A DNA stretch of 22,423 bases from a virus. A model generated the notes under the pieces. It was not told the origin of the DNA. It did not search any database and worked only from the letters and a program-made list of their open reading frames with translations. The stretch spans positions 1-22,423 of the IMG/VR virus record IMGVR_UViG_3300024258_000130; one strand, written 5' to 3'. A program made the translations under genes and the position numbers. Positions 8,696 through 16,723 of this stretch are shown here, one piece after another (positions within the stretch are counted from its first letter, which is position 1; each line of letters opens with the position of its first letter).

Positions 8696-10581
8696 TATGC
8701 AGTATTAGCTCCAAAAATTACCTGCGCGGGGGTTTCATCAGATGTTGCCATTTGGAAATCACCTGTACTTAATGAAGTATCGGTCATCATATTAATTTGG
8801 ATATCTTTCTTTTCAACTATAATAACTTGTTCTCTTATAGGTGTTATATCCAATACATTAGTTTGCACAAATATTTCAATTGTATTATTATTTACAACAG
8901 CTTCAACTGTTATAGGTTTAAATGATACCAAAGTCATCTTACCTGTAGTATAATCTAACGTCCCAACATTAGTATTAATAACTGCAACTTCGCCGGCTGC
9001 TTCTTTTACAACTTGAATAATACCATCTGCATCAGATAATGTACATCCAGTTTCTACAACTTCTGTTGATTCATTAATATATTGAAATTTTGAAGAAGTC
9101 AATGTTCCTTTATAACCAACGTATGGATATTTTAATTGATTCGAAAAATTCTGTGCGTAGTTGAAAGCTTGTGCTAATTCTACCACCAATCTCTTAAATA
9201 AAAGAACAGTTGTTTGGTTATTTAAAATGGCTGGATCTGTATTATCAATTAAAGTAGTTAATCGTGAATACCTGAATCTCAAATCAAATTTTCCTAATTC
9301 ATTTTGATTATAATTTAGAGCCACATTAACAATATTTGATCCTATTTGATCTGCAGATTGAATAGTTTTATTTGGATCATATCTAACATCTGAAGTAATT
9401 TTTAGATAAAGATAATCAGGAGCAACAATCTCTGGTGTTACAGAAACCATATTCTTTCTTAATAATATATCAGTTTTAATTGCATTTTTATCTTTTGATG
9501 TTAAGTATAATCCACTCTTGGGTTTTACTGCAATATACGCTTTTCCATATCTTGGCGGATCATTTTGTTCTCCGCCCCAACATGTTACTGACTCTGCATT
9601 AACCCATTCATTTTCTACAATTCTTTTATAATCATTTAATGTAACTGCTCTATTTTGAGTTTCATATAATTTAGGCGCACCGTATTTTATTTCTTCTATT
9701 GATTCCCTTACAGCACCACCATAACCAGCGGTTGTAGTTACTACTTGAACATCCGCATATCCTCCTATTAAATCAATAGCTTGAAAAGTTGCGGCTTTAT
9801 TTGTAACTTGGCCATCAGAAATATTTGTTGTTAAAATAACTTGGCTTCCATCAGCTGGACGCGCTCCTACTTTATTATCTCCAAATTGTACTTCATATCT
9901 ACCATCAAATTCTTCATATAAGAAAAATACTTTAGATGTTGCTGTTACTTTAACTGTGTCTGTTACCTTTGTATAGGTATCTATAATTGTAGAAGTCGGT
10001 GAAGCCTTTACAGTAACCTCTAATGTTGTAACATCAGTCTGTGGATTAGGTAAAAGAAATTTTTGCTCTTTGTTAGAATAATCAACTGCATATTTGTGAG
10101 TTAACCTTATACCTTGATTCAACTGTACATCGGGAACCGTGAATCTTCCATTGGAACCAATTATAGCATTATACGAATCCGCAGTAGTAAAAATATATTT
10201 GTCCTGATCTATAGTAGCAGAAAATCTTTTATCTTTTTCTACAACCATTGTGGTTGCTTGATCACTAGGAGTTATCTGCAATGTAACTATTGCCTTTGTT
10301 CCTTGAACAGATCGAGGTGTATAACCCATCTGTTTGGCTTTCTGTACAACAGAATTTCTAAGTTCCGCAGTATCTAAAAACATTTCATTTGCTAACATAT
10401 TTAAATAAAATGAATTATAATAAGTATTATATGCTAGCATATCCATTATTACATCCAATCCTGAACCTGCAAAGTCAAAATTTGCGAATTCACTTTGACT
10501 TTTTAAAAAGGCTATCATGTTGGATTTGATAGCCGGCATGTCCAGTTCTGAAACATTTAATTTCGCTACATCTGTTGCCAT
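8695..10581 (-). CDS. 6: Baseplate wedge subunit gp6
   Basis: Wedge protein of the T4 gp6 family, which in the assembled baseplate forms the ring linking neighbouring wedges. The length (628) is close to T4 gp6 (660). Recognised by FLKSQSEFANFDFAGSGLDVIMDMLAYNTYYNSFYLNM (about residues 25-63, quoted here only as a region; key pieces are FDFAGS and LAYNT), LRNSVVQKAKQMGY, then the central TQNRAVTLNDYKRIVENE and AYIAVKPKSGLYLT segments, which parallel T4 TQQRCVTATDYDTFVSE and AFIAAKPKSGLYLT. The C-terminal part is a beta-rich region. The start has a GGTAAG ribosome site that overlaps the gp25 stop three bases upstream, and the stop overlaps the gp7 start, so gp25-gp6-gp7 look translationally coupled. 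No internal disruption is seen. Confidence 0.93.
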   Translation of the reverse strand: MATDVAKLNVSELDMPAIKSNMIAFLKSQSEFANFDFAGSGLDVIMDMLAYNTYYNSFYLNMLANEMFLDTAELRNSVVQKAKQMGYTPRSVQGTKAIVTLQITPSDQATTMVVEKDKRFSATIDQDKYIFTTADSYNAIIGSNGRFTVPDVQLNQGIRLTHKYAVDYSNKEQKFLLPNPQTDVTTLEVTVKASPTSTIIDTYTKVTDTVKVTATSKVFFLYEEFDGRYEVQFGDNKVGARPADGSQVILTTNISDGQVTNKAATFQAIDLIGGYADVQVVTTTAGYGGAVRESIEEIKYGAPKLYETQNRAVTLNDYKRIVENEWVNAESVTCWGGEQNDPPRYGKAYIAVKPKSGLYLTSKDKNAIKTDILLRKNMVSVTPEIVAPDYLYLKITSDVRYDPNKTIQSADQIGSNIVNVALNYNQNELGKFDLRFRYSRLTTLIDNTDPAILNNQTTVLLFKRLVVELAQAFNYAQNFSNQLKYPYVGYKGTLTSSKFQYINESTEVVETGCTLSDADGIIQVVKEAAGEVAVINTNVGTLDYTTGKMTLVSFKPITVEAVVNNNTIEIFVQTNVLDITPIREQVIIVEKKDIQINMMTDTSLSTGDFQMATSDETPAQVIFGANTA

Positions 10582-10584
10582 TAC

Positions 10585-11007
10585 TTACCTATACGTATAA
10601 GTTTCGAAAATTTCGTCGGTTTGTTGCCCTAACATCGTAAAAATAATTTTTATCCTATAAGCATTTTTATCTGGATCACCCATTACAATTATATCCCTTA
10701 TTGTAGCCCGAGGTTCTAACATTCTTAAAGAGTCTGCAATTTTTCTAACGAGTCTATTTTCTGTTAATTGATTCATTGGTTCGAATAATAATTCTTGAAC
10801 ACCTGCGCCAATTTCAGGATGACCCAATCTTTCATTTGCTCTTGTTTGTAATATCTGACGCATAGATTGTTTTATCACAGTCGCATTCTTTGTTTTAATA
10901 ATATCACCTGTTACAGGATGAGCTTTAAAAGATATATCAACATCAGAATAGATAGTTGCGCCAGTTTTTTCATCATACTCTATTTCTGTGTATCGTGTTT
11001 GTGCCAT
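10585..11007 (-). CDS. 25: Baseplate wedge subunit gp25
   Basis: Small wedge protein of the gp25/TssE family (GPW_gp25 fold); in T4 it binds gp6 and gp53 at the sheath-proximal part of the wedge and is thought to start sheath assembly. The length of 140 matches T4 gp25 (132). The family's Glu-Pro-Arg triplet is present at residues 98-100 (LEPRATIRDI), after an N-terminal region with IKQSMRQILQTRANER and GAGVQELLFEP, typical of the family. The ATG has an AAGGAA ribosome site about 8 bases upstream, and an exact TATAAATA box lies 20 bases before it. It is followed directly by gp6. In T4, gp25 lies elsewhere in the genome; here it heads the wedge gene set. Confidence 0.93.
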   Translation of the reverse strand: MAQTRYTEIEYDEKTGATIYSDVDISFKAHPVTGDIIKTKNATVIKQSMRQILQTRANERLGHPEIGAGVQELLFEPMNQLTENRLVRKIADSLRMLEPRATIRDIIVMGDPDKNAYRIKIIFTMLGQQTDEIFETYTYR

Positions 11008-11026
11008 AGATGTTCCTTATTTAATC

Positions 11027-11034
11027 TATTTATA
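11027..11034 (-). promoter_or_regulatory. Candidate T4-type late promoter upstream of gp25
   Basis: An exact TATAAATA on the minus strand directly follows the TAA stop of the 1153-residue gene (11035-11037), within a 27-base gap. It would start a transcript near 11021, giving a short leader that contains the AAGGAA ribosome site of gp25. T4 late promoters consist of this -10 box, read by the gp55 sigma factor. About six exact copies would be expected by chance over both strands at this AT content, so position, not mere presence, is the evidence. Confidence 0.5.
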
Positions 11035-14000
11035 TTACCAACCCTCGTTATTCAATTTATCCAAGTAATCATAAATCTCATCTGCCTGAGCATTAATATC
11101 ATTCAAATAATCAAGAAATTTATTCTTACTACTCTGTATCTTATCGTCTTGGGCCTTTACTTGTTTTTTGCCGATTGATAATTCAAAATCCCAATCAGAA
11201 TGATATAACAAGGTTTGATACGGAGCATCTCCCCCTGCTTGAATGGCGGAATCAATTGCTATATGTGTATCATCAAGAACTTCTTGAATATACTTAGTAA
11301 ATACTCCTGTATCAAGAGTTACAATTAAGACATCATCCTGTGAAACACCAATCGCATTCCATGTCTCTGCCACCTGTTCTTCTTCTTCTAATAATACTTC
11401 TATTCCACCCCCACCAACATATCCTTCTGATTGTGGTACAGTTCCATTTATTTCTATAATGGTACCAAGCGGGTATTCATTAACATTTCGCGGTTTGTTG
11501 TCGAACCCGGAACCTTTCGGGTTCCCGGCTTCATACTCAGGTATATCTATATAATTACCCGCTACATCAACTTTTGAATAAGTTGAAATAGTATTTGCCT
11601 TGGCTTCAAATTCACGTAATCTATATCCTGGATGATAATAGTGTGTATTATTTGCTCTATATTCGGACTTATACTTATATTCAGTTTCATTTTGATCAGT
11701 TAAAATTACATCATAAGCCAGTGCAGTTTCTATATCTGGTTCAAATGGTTCATTAAGAACGGCCACTGTTGTATTTGACATACGTTCTACAGTTCTTGTT
11801 GAACCAGAACCTGGATTGAGAGGATCAAGAATAGTAATAGTTGTATTTGGTTTAACCTTTCTTTGTCCCCCTTCAAAATCATCAACTTCATCTATAAATT
11901 CACCTTTTAAAATAAGTAACGATTTCCCTTTTGATCTAAAACTACCAGGTTCTGTGTCTACATCTGGTGTTTCTTGAATCATTGTAATTTCCACTGAAAC
12001 CAACATTTCTGTGATTCTATAAACCAATAAATCTAACTCTTCTAAATCTATATCTCTTAAGTTTAGAAGATCATTAAAAGTGGATTCATTTGCACCAGAT
12101 GAAATAAACGCTGGTGGTGATTGCAGTGGATCCATTGCTCCATAAAGAGGAACATCCATAATCTTCTTTCTTAAACTTGATGCACCAGGTGAAGCCCCAT
12201 TTAATTTAACTAAAATATCACCTAAAGCCTTTTTAGTATCTTTCAAAAAATCTATTTTGGCTTTTCTTATTTCTTCAGGAGTTCTTGCATCTCCAACTGT
12301 AACTTGTTCATCCTTAACTCCAGCTTCTCCTAGTCTTTCCCAATATGCTGCATTAATCACATTTTCATCATTCAGATCTTTTATTATAGGTTCTTCGCCA
12401 GTTGTATAATTAACTAAACAAATATAATTAACGCCCTTATAATAAATTTTATCTCCGGCCATATATGTTTTTGTTTCATCAAAAAGCGGAGTCGCCAATT
12501 CTTCCAATCTAGATTGCGCAACTGCCTCTTCCTCTGTCGGCTTTCTCATTCCTAGCATCAACGCAAGAAAATCAAGAGATTTAACTAATGGTCCTCCTGT
12601 TGGTCCACCACCTAAAAAACAAACACCGGCACAAAATTTTAAATTTTCAGGTGGCTTATCAGGTCCTCCTGCACCCATCATTCTTTCTCTGAAACGAGCT
12701 GTGCCCCCTAATTGGGGATTCAAGTATAATGTGTACATACCAAGCGCGGGAATACCTACAGCAAATAATTCTAATAATTCTTCAATTTCATTACTGAATG
12801 CCGTAAGTTCATCCATTTTCCCATCTAAGTATTTTATAATCGGATCTAGACTGGCCTGATAGTTTTTAATAGTTGCGAATATACTTCTTACATGTGCTTC
12901 AGTAGTATCTAAAACTGAACCTAAAGGTGGAATTAATTCTTCTAATCTTTTACCTCTCCAATCTGGTTTTTCAGGTAAAGCATCTGCATAGAATTCATCC
13001 ACTACTTTTCCGACTATAAGTTCACCCTCAGTGACTTGAACATATTCCTTATCATTGTCTTTACCTGGATCACCCGCATTTTGTTTATTAAGATCAATTT
13101 TATCTCCGGTTGCGGTTTGAGTACCTCCAGAGTCCGTCATGGGTATCGCTTCTACAATAATATCACCTTTTTTAAATTCCATGCCGGGTGACATATATGC
13201 AATTTCCAATTCTTGATTTTGATAAGGAACCAAATTTCTATCTATTTTTATTTCTTGATGATTCCTTTTAATCATTGTTTCTGTTAAATTGGTATTATGA
13301 GTATCTGCTTTATGGCCTAGCGTTTCTCTATCTTCAATTACCATGTTTTCAGTCGTTATAACTTTAGTGACTCGGGCTATTGATTTGCCTACCGTAGCCT
13401 TCAAAACTCTATTGCTTTTGTATGTTCCATCTTCGTTCTTATCGTGCTTGTAAAATGAACCTACGGTATCATCTTTTTCTATATAAGTTTTCTTGCCGGG
13501 AGCATCAGAAAGTGAAGGCGGTGTATTAAAATCCGGTGACTCACTATCCACATCAATAGTTTTGGTGCTTACCCAAGATAACTTTATTCTATGTACGACA
13601 GGCGGATTGAGTATTTTCTTAACATCAGCTACTAACTGATTAAAACTTTCTAAATTAATAAATTTATTAAATGTTTTTAAAATATCTCCAAATTTATCAA
13701 AAGAGGGTGCTCCCATTATAATAATAATTCCACCTACCGTTGCAGAATTTGAAAATATTGGCCGGCCTGATAGATAATAATCTTCTGACAATAATTGTGA
13801 TGTATCGGTTGTAAAAGCCGTATTACCTTTAGGGACATCATTTTTATCGTCAAAAGATCTATCAATTGTTTGTAAAATACCAGTTGGAGATAATTGCGTT
13901 AAACCTAACTTCTCATTAGCATATACAAAAGCATTCTCTAAGGTTAATTCTGTTCCTGTGCTGTTGCCGTCGGCATCAAATGGATCTTCCCATGCTGTAT

Positions 14001-14496
14001 CTTTTACGTATATTTGTTCACCTGTTTCTTTATCCGTAGCTGGAGTGTCACCTAGAAAAACATTAGCTTTTTTGTATTCTCCGGGTATGCCACTGGCGGT
14101 TGCTTTTGCATAATATGTACCCCCAATCAATAGTCCACCTGTAACAGGATTTCTTTGTACTTCATTAGATGTACCAATTGATTTTGAATGAACAGGTAGA
14201 TAATAAAAACCTAAACCTCTGAGATCATCTAATAGTTTTAAAATTTCTTGAAAAATTTTATCTAATGCTGCAAATAATGGATCTACCTTAGCAAATACAA
14301 GTGCCCTATTAAATTCATAAGCCTCCTTAATAAATGCCGCGTTCTCCTTATGAAGTTCCAGACCTTTTGCTGCTACTTCAAAAAAGTGCTTTAGATAACC
14401 TATATCTCCTAAATTTCTAGAGGACCACTCATCAGCTTCTTGTTCCACCATTTTCCGGGAAAGAAGCTGATCTAGATCAGCTTCTTGTTCCGCCAT
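11035..14496 (-). CDS. Large virion protein of unknown function between gp5 and gp25
   Basis: A 1153-residue protein I cannot assign to a named T4 protein. The N-terminal 100 residues are helical (KHFFEVAAKGLELHKENAAF...LDKIFQEILKLLDDL); a second helical stretch is at about 530-585, followed by a hydrophobic patch (FAVGIPALGMYTLYL). Residues about 671-723 (TYMAGDKIYYKGVNYICLVN...AAYWERL) look like a CBM5/12 (chitin-binding-like) fold. The remainder is beta-rich, and the end is a charged helix (KNKFLDYLNDINAQADEIYDYLDKLN). Its place between gp5 and gp25 in the baseplate operon suggests a hub- or wedge-associated baseplate protein. The chosen ATG has AAGGGG just upstream and overlaps the preceding small gene by 20 bases; a second in-frame start (MVEQEAD, residue 16) lies after a palindrome. 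A tape-measure role is unlikely because it is not mostly coiled coil. Confidence 0.7.
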   Translation of the reverse strand: MAEQEADLDQLLSRKMVEQEADEWSSRNLGDIGYLKHFFEVAAKGLELHKENAAFIKEAYEFNRALVFAKVDPLFAALDKIFQEILKLLDDLRGLGFYYLPVHSKSIGTSNEVQRNPVTGGLLIGGTYYAKATASGIPGEYKKANVFLGDTPATDKETGEQIYVKDTAWEDPFDADGNSTGTELTLENAFVYANEKLGLTQLSPTGILQTIDRSFDDKNDVPKGNTAFTTDTSQLLSEDYYLSGRPIFSNSATVGGIIIIMGAPSFDKFGDILKTFNKFINLESFNQLVADVKKILNPPVVHRIKLSWVSTKTIDVDSESPDFNTPPSLSDAPGKKTYIEKDDTVGSFYKHDKNEDGTYKSNRVLKATVGKSIARVTKVITTENMVIEDRETLGHKADTHNTNLTETMIKRNHQEIKIDRNLVPYQNQELEIAYMSPGMEFKKGDIIVEAIPMTDSGGTQTATGDKIDLNKQNAGDPGKDNDKEYVQVTEGELIVGKVVDEFYADALPEKPDWRGKRLEELIPPLGSVLDTTEAHVRSIFATIKNYQASLDPIIKYLDGKMDELTAFSNEIEELLELFAVGIPALGMYTLYLNPQLGGTARFRERMMGAGGPDKPPENLKFCAGVCFLGGGPTGGPLVKSLDFLALMLGMRKPTEEEAVAQSRLEELATPLFDETKTYMAGDKIYYKGVNYICLVNYTTGEEPIIKDLNDENVINAAYWERLGEAGVKDEQVTVGDARTPEEIRKAKIDFLKDTKKALGDILVKLNGASPGASSLRKKIMDVPLYGAMDPLQSPPAFISSGANESTFNDLLNLRDIDLEELDLLVYRITEMLVSVEITMIQETPDVDTEPGSFRSKGKSLLILKGEFIDEVDDFEGGQRKVKPNTTITILDPLNPGSGSTRTVERMSNTTVAVLNEPFEPDIETALAYDVILTDQNETEYKYKSEYRANNTHYYHPGYRLREFEAKANTISTYSKVDVAGNYIDIPEYEAGNPKGSGFDNKPRNVNEYPLGTIIEINGTVPQSEGYVGGGGIEVLLEEEEQVAETWNAIGVSQDDVLIVTLDTGVFTKYIQEVLDDTHIAIDSAIQAGGDAPYQTLLYHSDWDFELSIGKKQVKAQDDKIQSSKNKFLDYLNDINAQADEIYDYLDKLNNEGW
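14431..14496. repeat. 26-bp perfect palindrome plus a third, direct copy of its arm
   Basis: Positions 14461-14486 read identically on both strands. Reading the minus strand, the arm AAGAAGCTGAT appears at the start of the large gene, is followed by its inverted copy, and appears again in direct orientation. The two direct copies lie within 21-base repeats (14476-14496 and 14431-14451) that differ at one base and encode MAEQEAD and MVEQEAD, 15 codons apart. The RNA could fold arm 1 with the inverted copy (11 bp, 4-base loop) or the inverted copy with arm 3, but not both. The stop of the small upstream gene lies inside the structure. Confidence 0.85.
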
Positions 14497-14653
14497 TATC
14501 CCCTTCTTGCGCTTGCTTTTCTAGTGCATTTTTAAATTCTGTCATCAATTTAGTCTCGAGATCATTTAATTGTTTTAACTTGCTCATTAGTTCTAACACC
14601 TTTGGATGAGGAACTAATTGTGTTGTTTTTTCCCACTGTGTTTGATTTGTCAT
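14477..14653 (-). CDS. Small 58-residue protein, unknown
   Basis: A short frame of 58 codons starting with ATG at 14651-14653 and ending in TGA at 14477-14479. The protein begins MTNQTQWEKTTQLVPHPKVL and continues as one amphipathic, charged helix (LMSKLKQLNDLETKLMTEFKNALEKQ), then a Gly-rich tail. It starts 14 bases after the gp5 stop and overlaps the next gene by 20 bases in another frame, filling what would otherwise be a 171-base gap in a tightly packed operon; this context is the main support. No strong ribosome site is visible (AT-rich leader). It could be a small assembly factor or chaperone for its neighbour, but nothing in the sequence proves that. I do not recognise a family. Confidence 0.6.
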   Translation of the reverse strand: MTNQTQWEKTTQLVPHPKVLELMSKLKQLNDLETKLMTEFKNALEKQAQEGDNGGTRS

Positions 14654-14667
14654 ATTAGTTATTTTAT

Positions 14668-16698
14668 TTAAAAACCCTTGTTTTGCGCAAAAAAGCCATC
14701 TAGTTTAGCCTGTTCTGTAAGTAAGTCTGTATACCATGGTTGCAACGCGTTTGGTAATGTTACGGCCATTGGGTTTGGTGTACCCATAATAGTATCATTA
14801 TGTCCGTGTGTGTGTTCCAAAAGATGTCTAAAGAGAACTTTTACTATGTTCGTTAAAGAAGTTACCTCATTCCAGATATTAACCTTACCCGTTGCATCAA
14901 AACTGATTCCTCCCATCGGTGATTTCATCATCATCTCAGCGCCTACACCATTTGTCTCTAGTTTTAGATTTCCTCCGGTTCCCATTGGGGCTTCTTCTAA
15001 TGCTATTTCACCGAATTTATTTTTCATAGAAACTTTACCAAATGTCGAAGCTAATTCAATTTCCGACGAGATTGGATCAGTAGGCATAATAGACAAATAA
15101 CCAACCGCTGATGACTTTGCCGATGACGGACTGGAAACTGGTAATTCATTTAAATGAAGTAAAATTCCACCTGTTCCAGCTTTGGCGTCTGCACTTCTTA
15201 AATTAATAATTCCATTTTGAACTGCAGTACTCCAGCCGGCTGCACCTTGACCCAAAAGAATATTTAATCCCATAACTGTTGTTTCTGAACTATGAGAAAT
15301 ATTCTTTGATTCACTTTGACATGATGTAGTAAAAGGTCCCATTGTGTTCATTCCAATTTGACCAGCATTTACTGTTTTCGCACCGCCAACATTTTCTGAT
15401 TGATTTCCTGCTACCTCGACTTCCTGTCCTGATTTATCTCCTGCTTCTGATGGATTTAAACTCGGATTGTTCCGTGGAAATTTTGTTTGTTGAATCCGCG
15501 GAGCAGACATTCTAATATATTCTTTAGCATTAAATTCAATTCGCTTCGCATTTATAAAAGTTACGCCGTTTTTAGTATACATTTCAATGTTACCTTCTTC
15601 GGCTTCTAAATGAACATCGCCAGTACCACATACTCTAAGCCAATAATCTTCTTTTCCTCCTGTAGCGGCCACAGCTAATTCATATCCATAATCTATCGAA
15701 GAAAATTTATTACCACTTATTTGTTCATATGAGTTTCTCAAAACACAGGACCACGCATCTCTGGTTGCTTTATCTACAACATCACCTGCTGGTCCCATTT
15801 CTCGGTAGGCACCTGATCTATGTGTCCAAGACAATCTTTCCGCAGTTGGAGTATCATCCATTTCTATAACATGTCCACTTTCAGTCTGATGAACATGATT
15901 ATAAGGATACTGTGCGGCATATGCAGACTCTGGTTCCATGAAGGTTGGCCTATCAGCAAAATCACTAGCTCTAATACCAAATTTGCCCATCTTTACATCT
16001 CTTCTATTTTGTAAAGGAGACTCTGCATTACCTTCAACCATTACAGATGCAGGCCCAGGACCTGGTCTTACTCTATTAAGAATTTTAGCTGATGTATCCT
16101 GCAAACCCCTAGCTAATCTAGGAGTAGTAGGTTCATTTAAAAATCTTATATTAGGAAAGTTATAAGAAAAATCCCAAATATCTTTATCTTTATGTTTATT
16201 AGGATCATCAGTACGTTCTGTAATTTCAACGCCCTTATCCCTAACCCGATTCAATTTTAATGGAAATTGGGGCACATCTTTAAATTCAACTGATCCTTCA
16301 ATAACCGCACCGTTGTCATCTACTTGAAATGGTTTGGGCTGCCAAGTTCGGGGATCATTAAAACCATCACGTGGATCACATGCTTTATCAGGCCGACCGG
16401 GCAATGTTCCTAACATAATTGGATCAGTGGCATCTAGACCGTCTTTAAAAAAAGATAAAACCCAAGTTCCTGGAACAGGGCCAGTGGGACTTGTACCAAC
16501 TTGTGTTTGTGAAGCGGATGTTATTGGCATTAAAGGAAATGACCAAGGTAATACTACTGTTGGTAATTCTTGTTTATCTCTAGTATGCCAACCTAAGTAT
16601 CTTACTTTACATCTTCCTAGATACAGAGGATCATTTCTATCCTCAACAACACCGATGGCCCAAATAAAGCCAGCTTTGCCCATAAAGTCAGTTTCCAT
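14668..16698 (-). CDS. 5: Baseplate central hub / spike gp5-like, no lysozyme domain
   Basis: Central spike protein of the T4 gp5 family. The N-terminal OB-fold (about residues 10-115: IGVVEDRNDPLYLGRCKVRYLGWH, PITSASQTQVGTSPTGPVPG and LGTLPG) parallels T4 VGVVEDRMDPLKLGRVRVRVVG and PITSAA..GSVTGPVEG; only short pieces are quoted as keys. The gp5C start is also present (about 264-302: YPYNHVHQTESGHVIEMDDT...RSGAYREM). Between them, where T4 has its lysozyme domain, there is only a Pro/Arg/Asp-rich linker with no lysozyme E..G..IGIGH motif. The C-terminal half is beta-strand repeats compatible with a trimeric beta-helix, with an HTHGH cluster at about 627-631, like the HxH metal site of other phage spikes, then about 45 further residues. 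It starts 25 bases after the gp27-like gene. Another possible start is Met6. Length 676 against 575 in T4. Confidence 0.88.
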   Translation of the reverse strand: METDFMGKAGFIWAIGVVEDRNDPLYLGRCKVRYLGWHTRDKQELPTVVLPWSFPLMPITSASQTQVGTSPTGPVPGTWVLSFFKDGLDATDPIMLGTLPGRPDKACDPRDGFNDPRTWQPKPFQVDDNGAVIEGSVEFKDVPQFPLKLNRVRDKGVEITERTDDPNKHKDKDIWDFSYNFPNIRFLNEPTTPRLARGLQDTSAKILNRVRPGPGPASVMVEGNAESPLQNRRDVKMGKFGIRASDFADRPTFMEPESAYAAQYPYNHVHQTESGHVIEMDDTPTAERLSWTHRSGAYREMGPAGDVVDKATRDAWSCVLRNSYEQISGNKFSSIDYGYELAVAATGGKEDYWLRVCGTGDVHLEAEEGNIEMYTKNGVTFINAKRIEFNAKEYIRMSAPRIQQTKFPRNNPSLNPSEAGDKSGQEVEVAGNQSENVGGAKTVNAGQIGMNTMGPFTTSCQSESKNISHSSETTVMGLNILLGQGAAGWSTAVQNGIINLRSADAKAGTGGILLHLNELPVSSPSSAKSSAVGYLSIMPTDPISSEIELASTFGKVSMKNKFGEIALEEAPMGTGGNLKLETNGVGAEMMMKSPMGGISFDATGKVNIWNEVTSLTNIVKVLFRHLLEHTHGHNDTIMGTPNPMAVTLPNALQPWYTDLLTEQAKLDGFFAQNKGF

Positions 16699-16723
16699 TA
16701 TCTTTCAATCCTTATACTATGTG

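Noticed and set aside
11503-11524. GC-rich hairpin GAACCCG/CGGGTTC
   Set aside because: It is within codons of the large virion protein (AGNPKGSGFDN region), has no T-tract, and no gene end is near.
11035-14496. Tape-measure protein (gp29-like) as the identity of the large gene
   Set aside because: It is beta-rich with several domain-like parts rather than a long helical rod, and its place between gp5 and gp25 does not fit.
14678-15100. Plus-strand open frame of 140 codons opposite the gp5 C-terminus
   Set aside because: Antisense shadow of gp5; no family resemblance or start signal.
15030-16400. Lysozyme domain expected in a gp5 protein
   Set aside because: The region between the OB-fold and gp5C lacks the lysozyme catalytic and IGIGH motifs.
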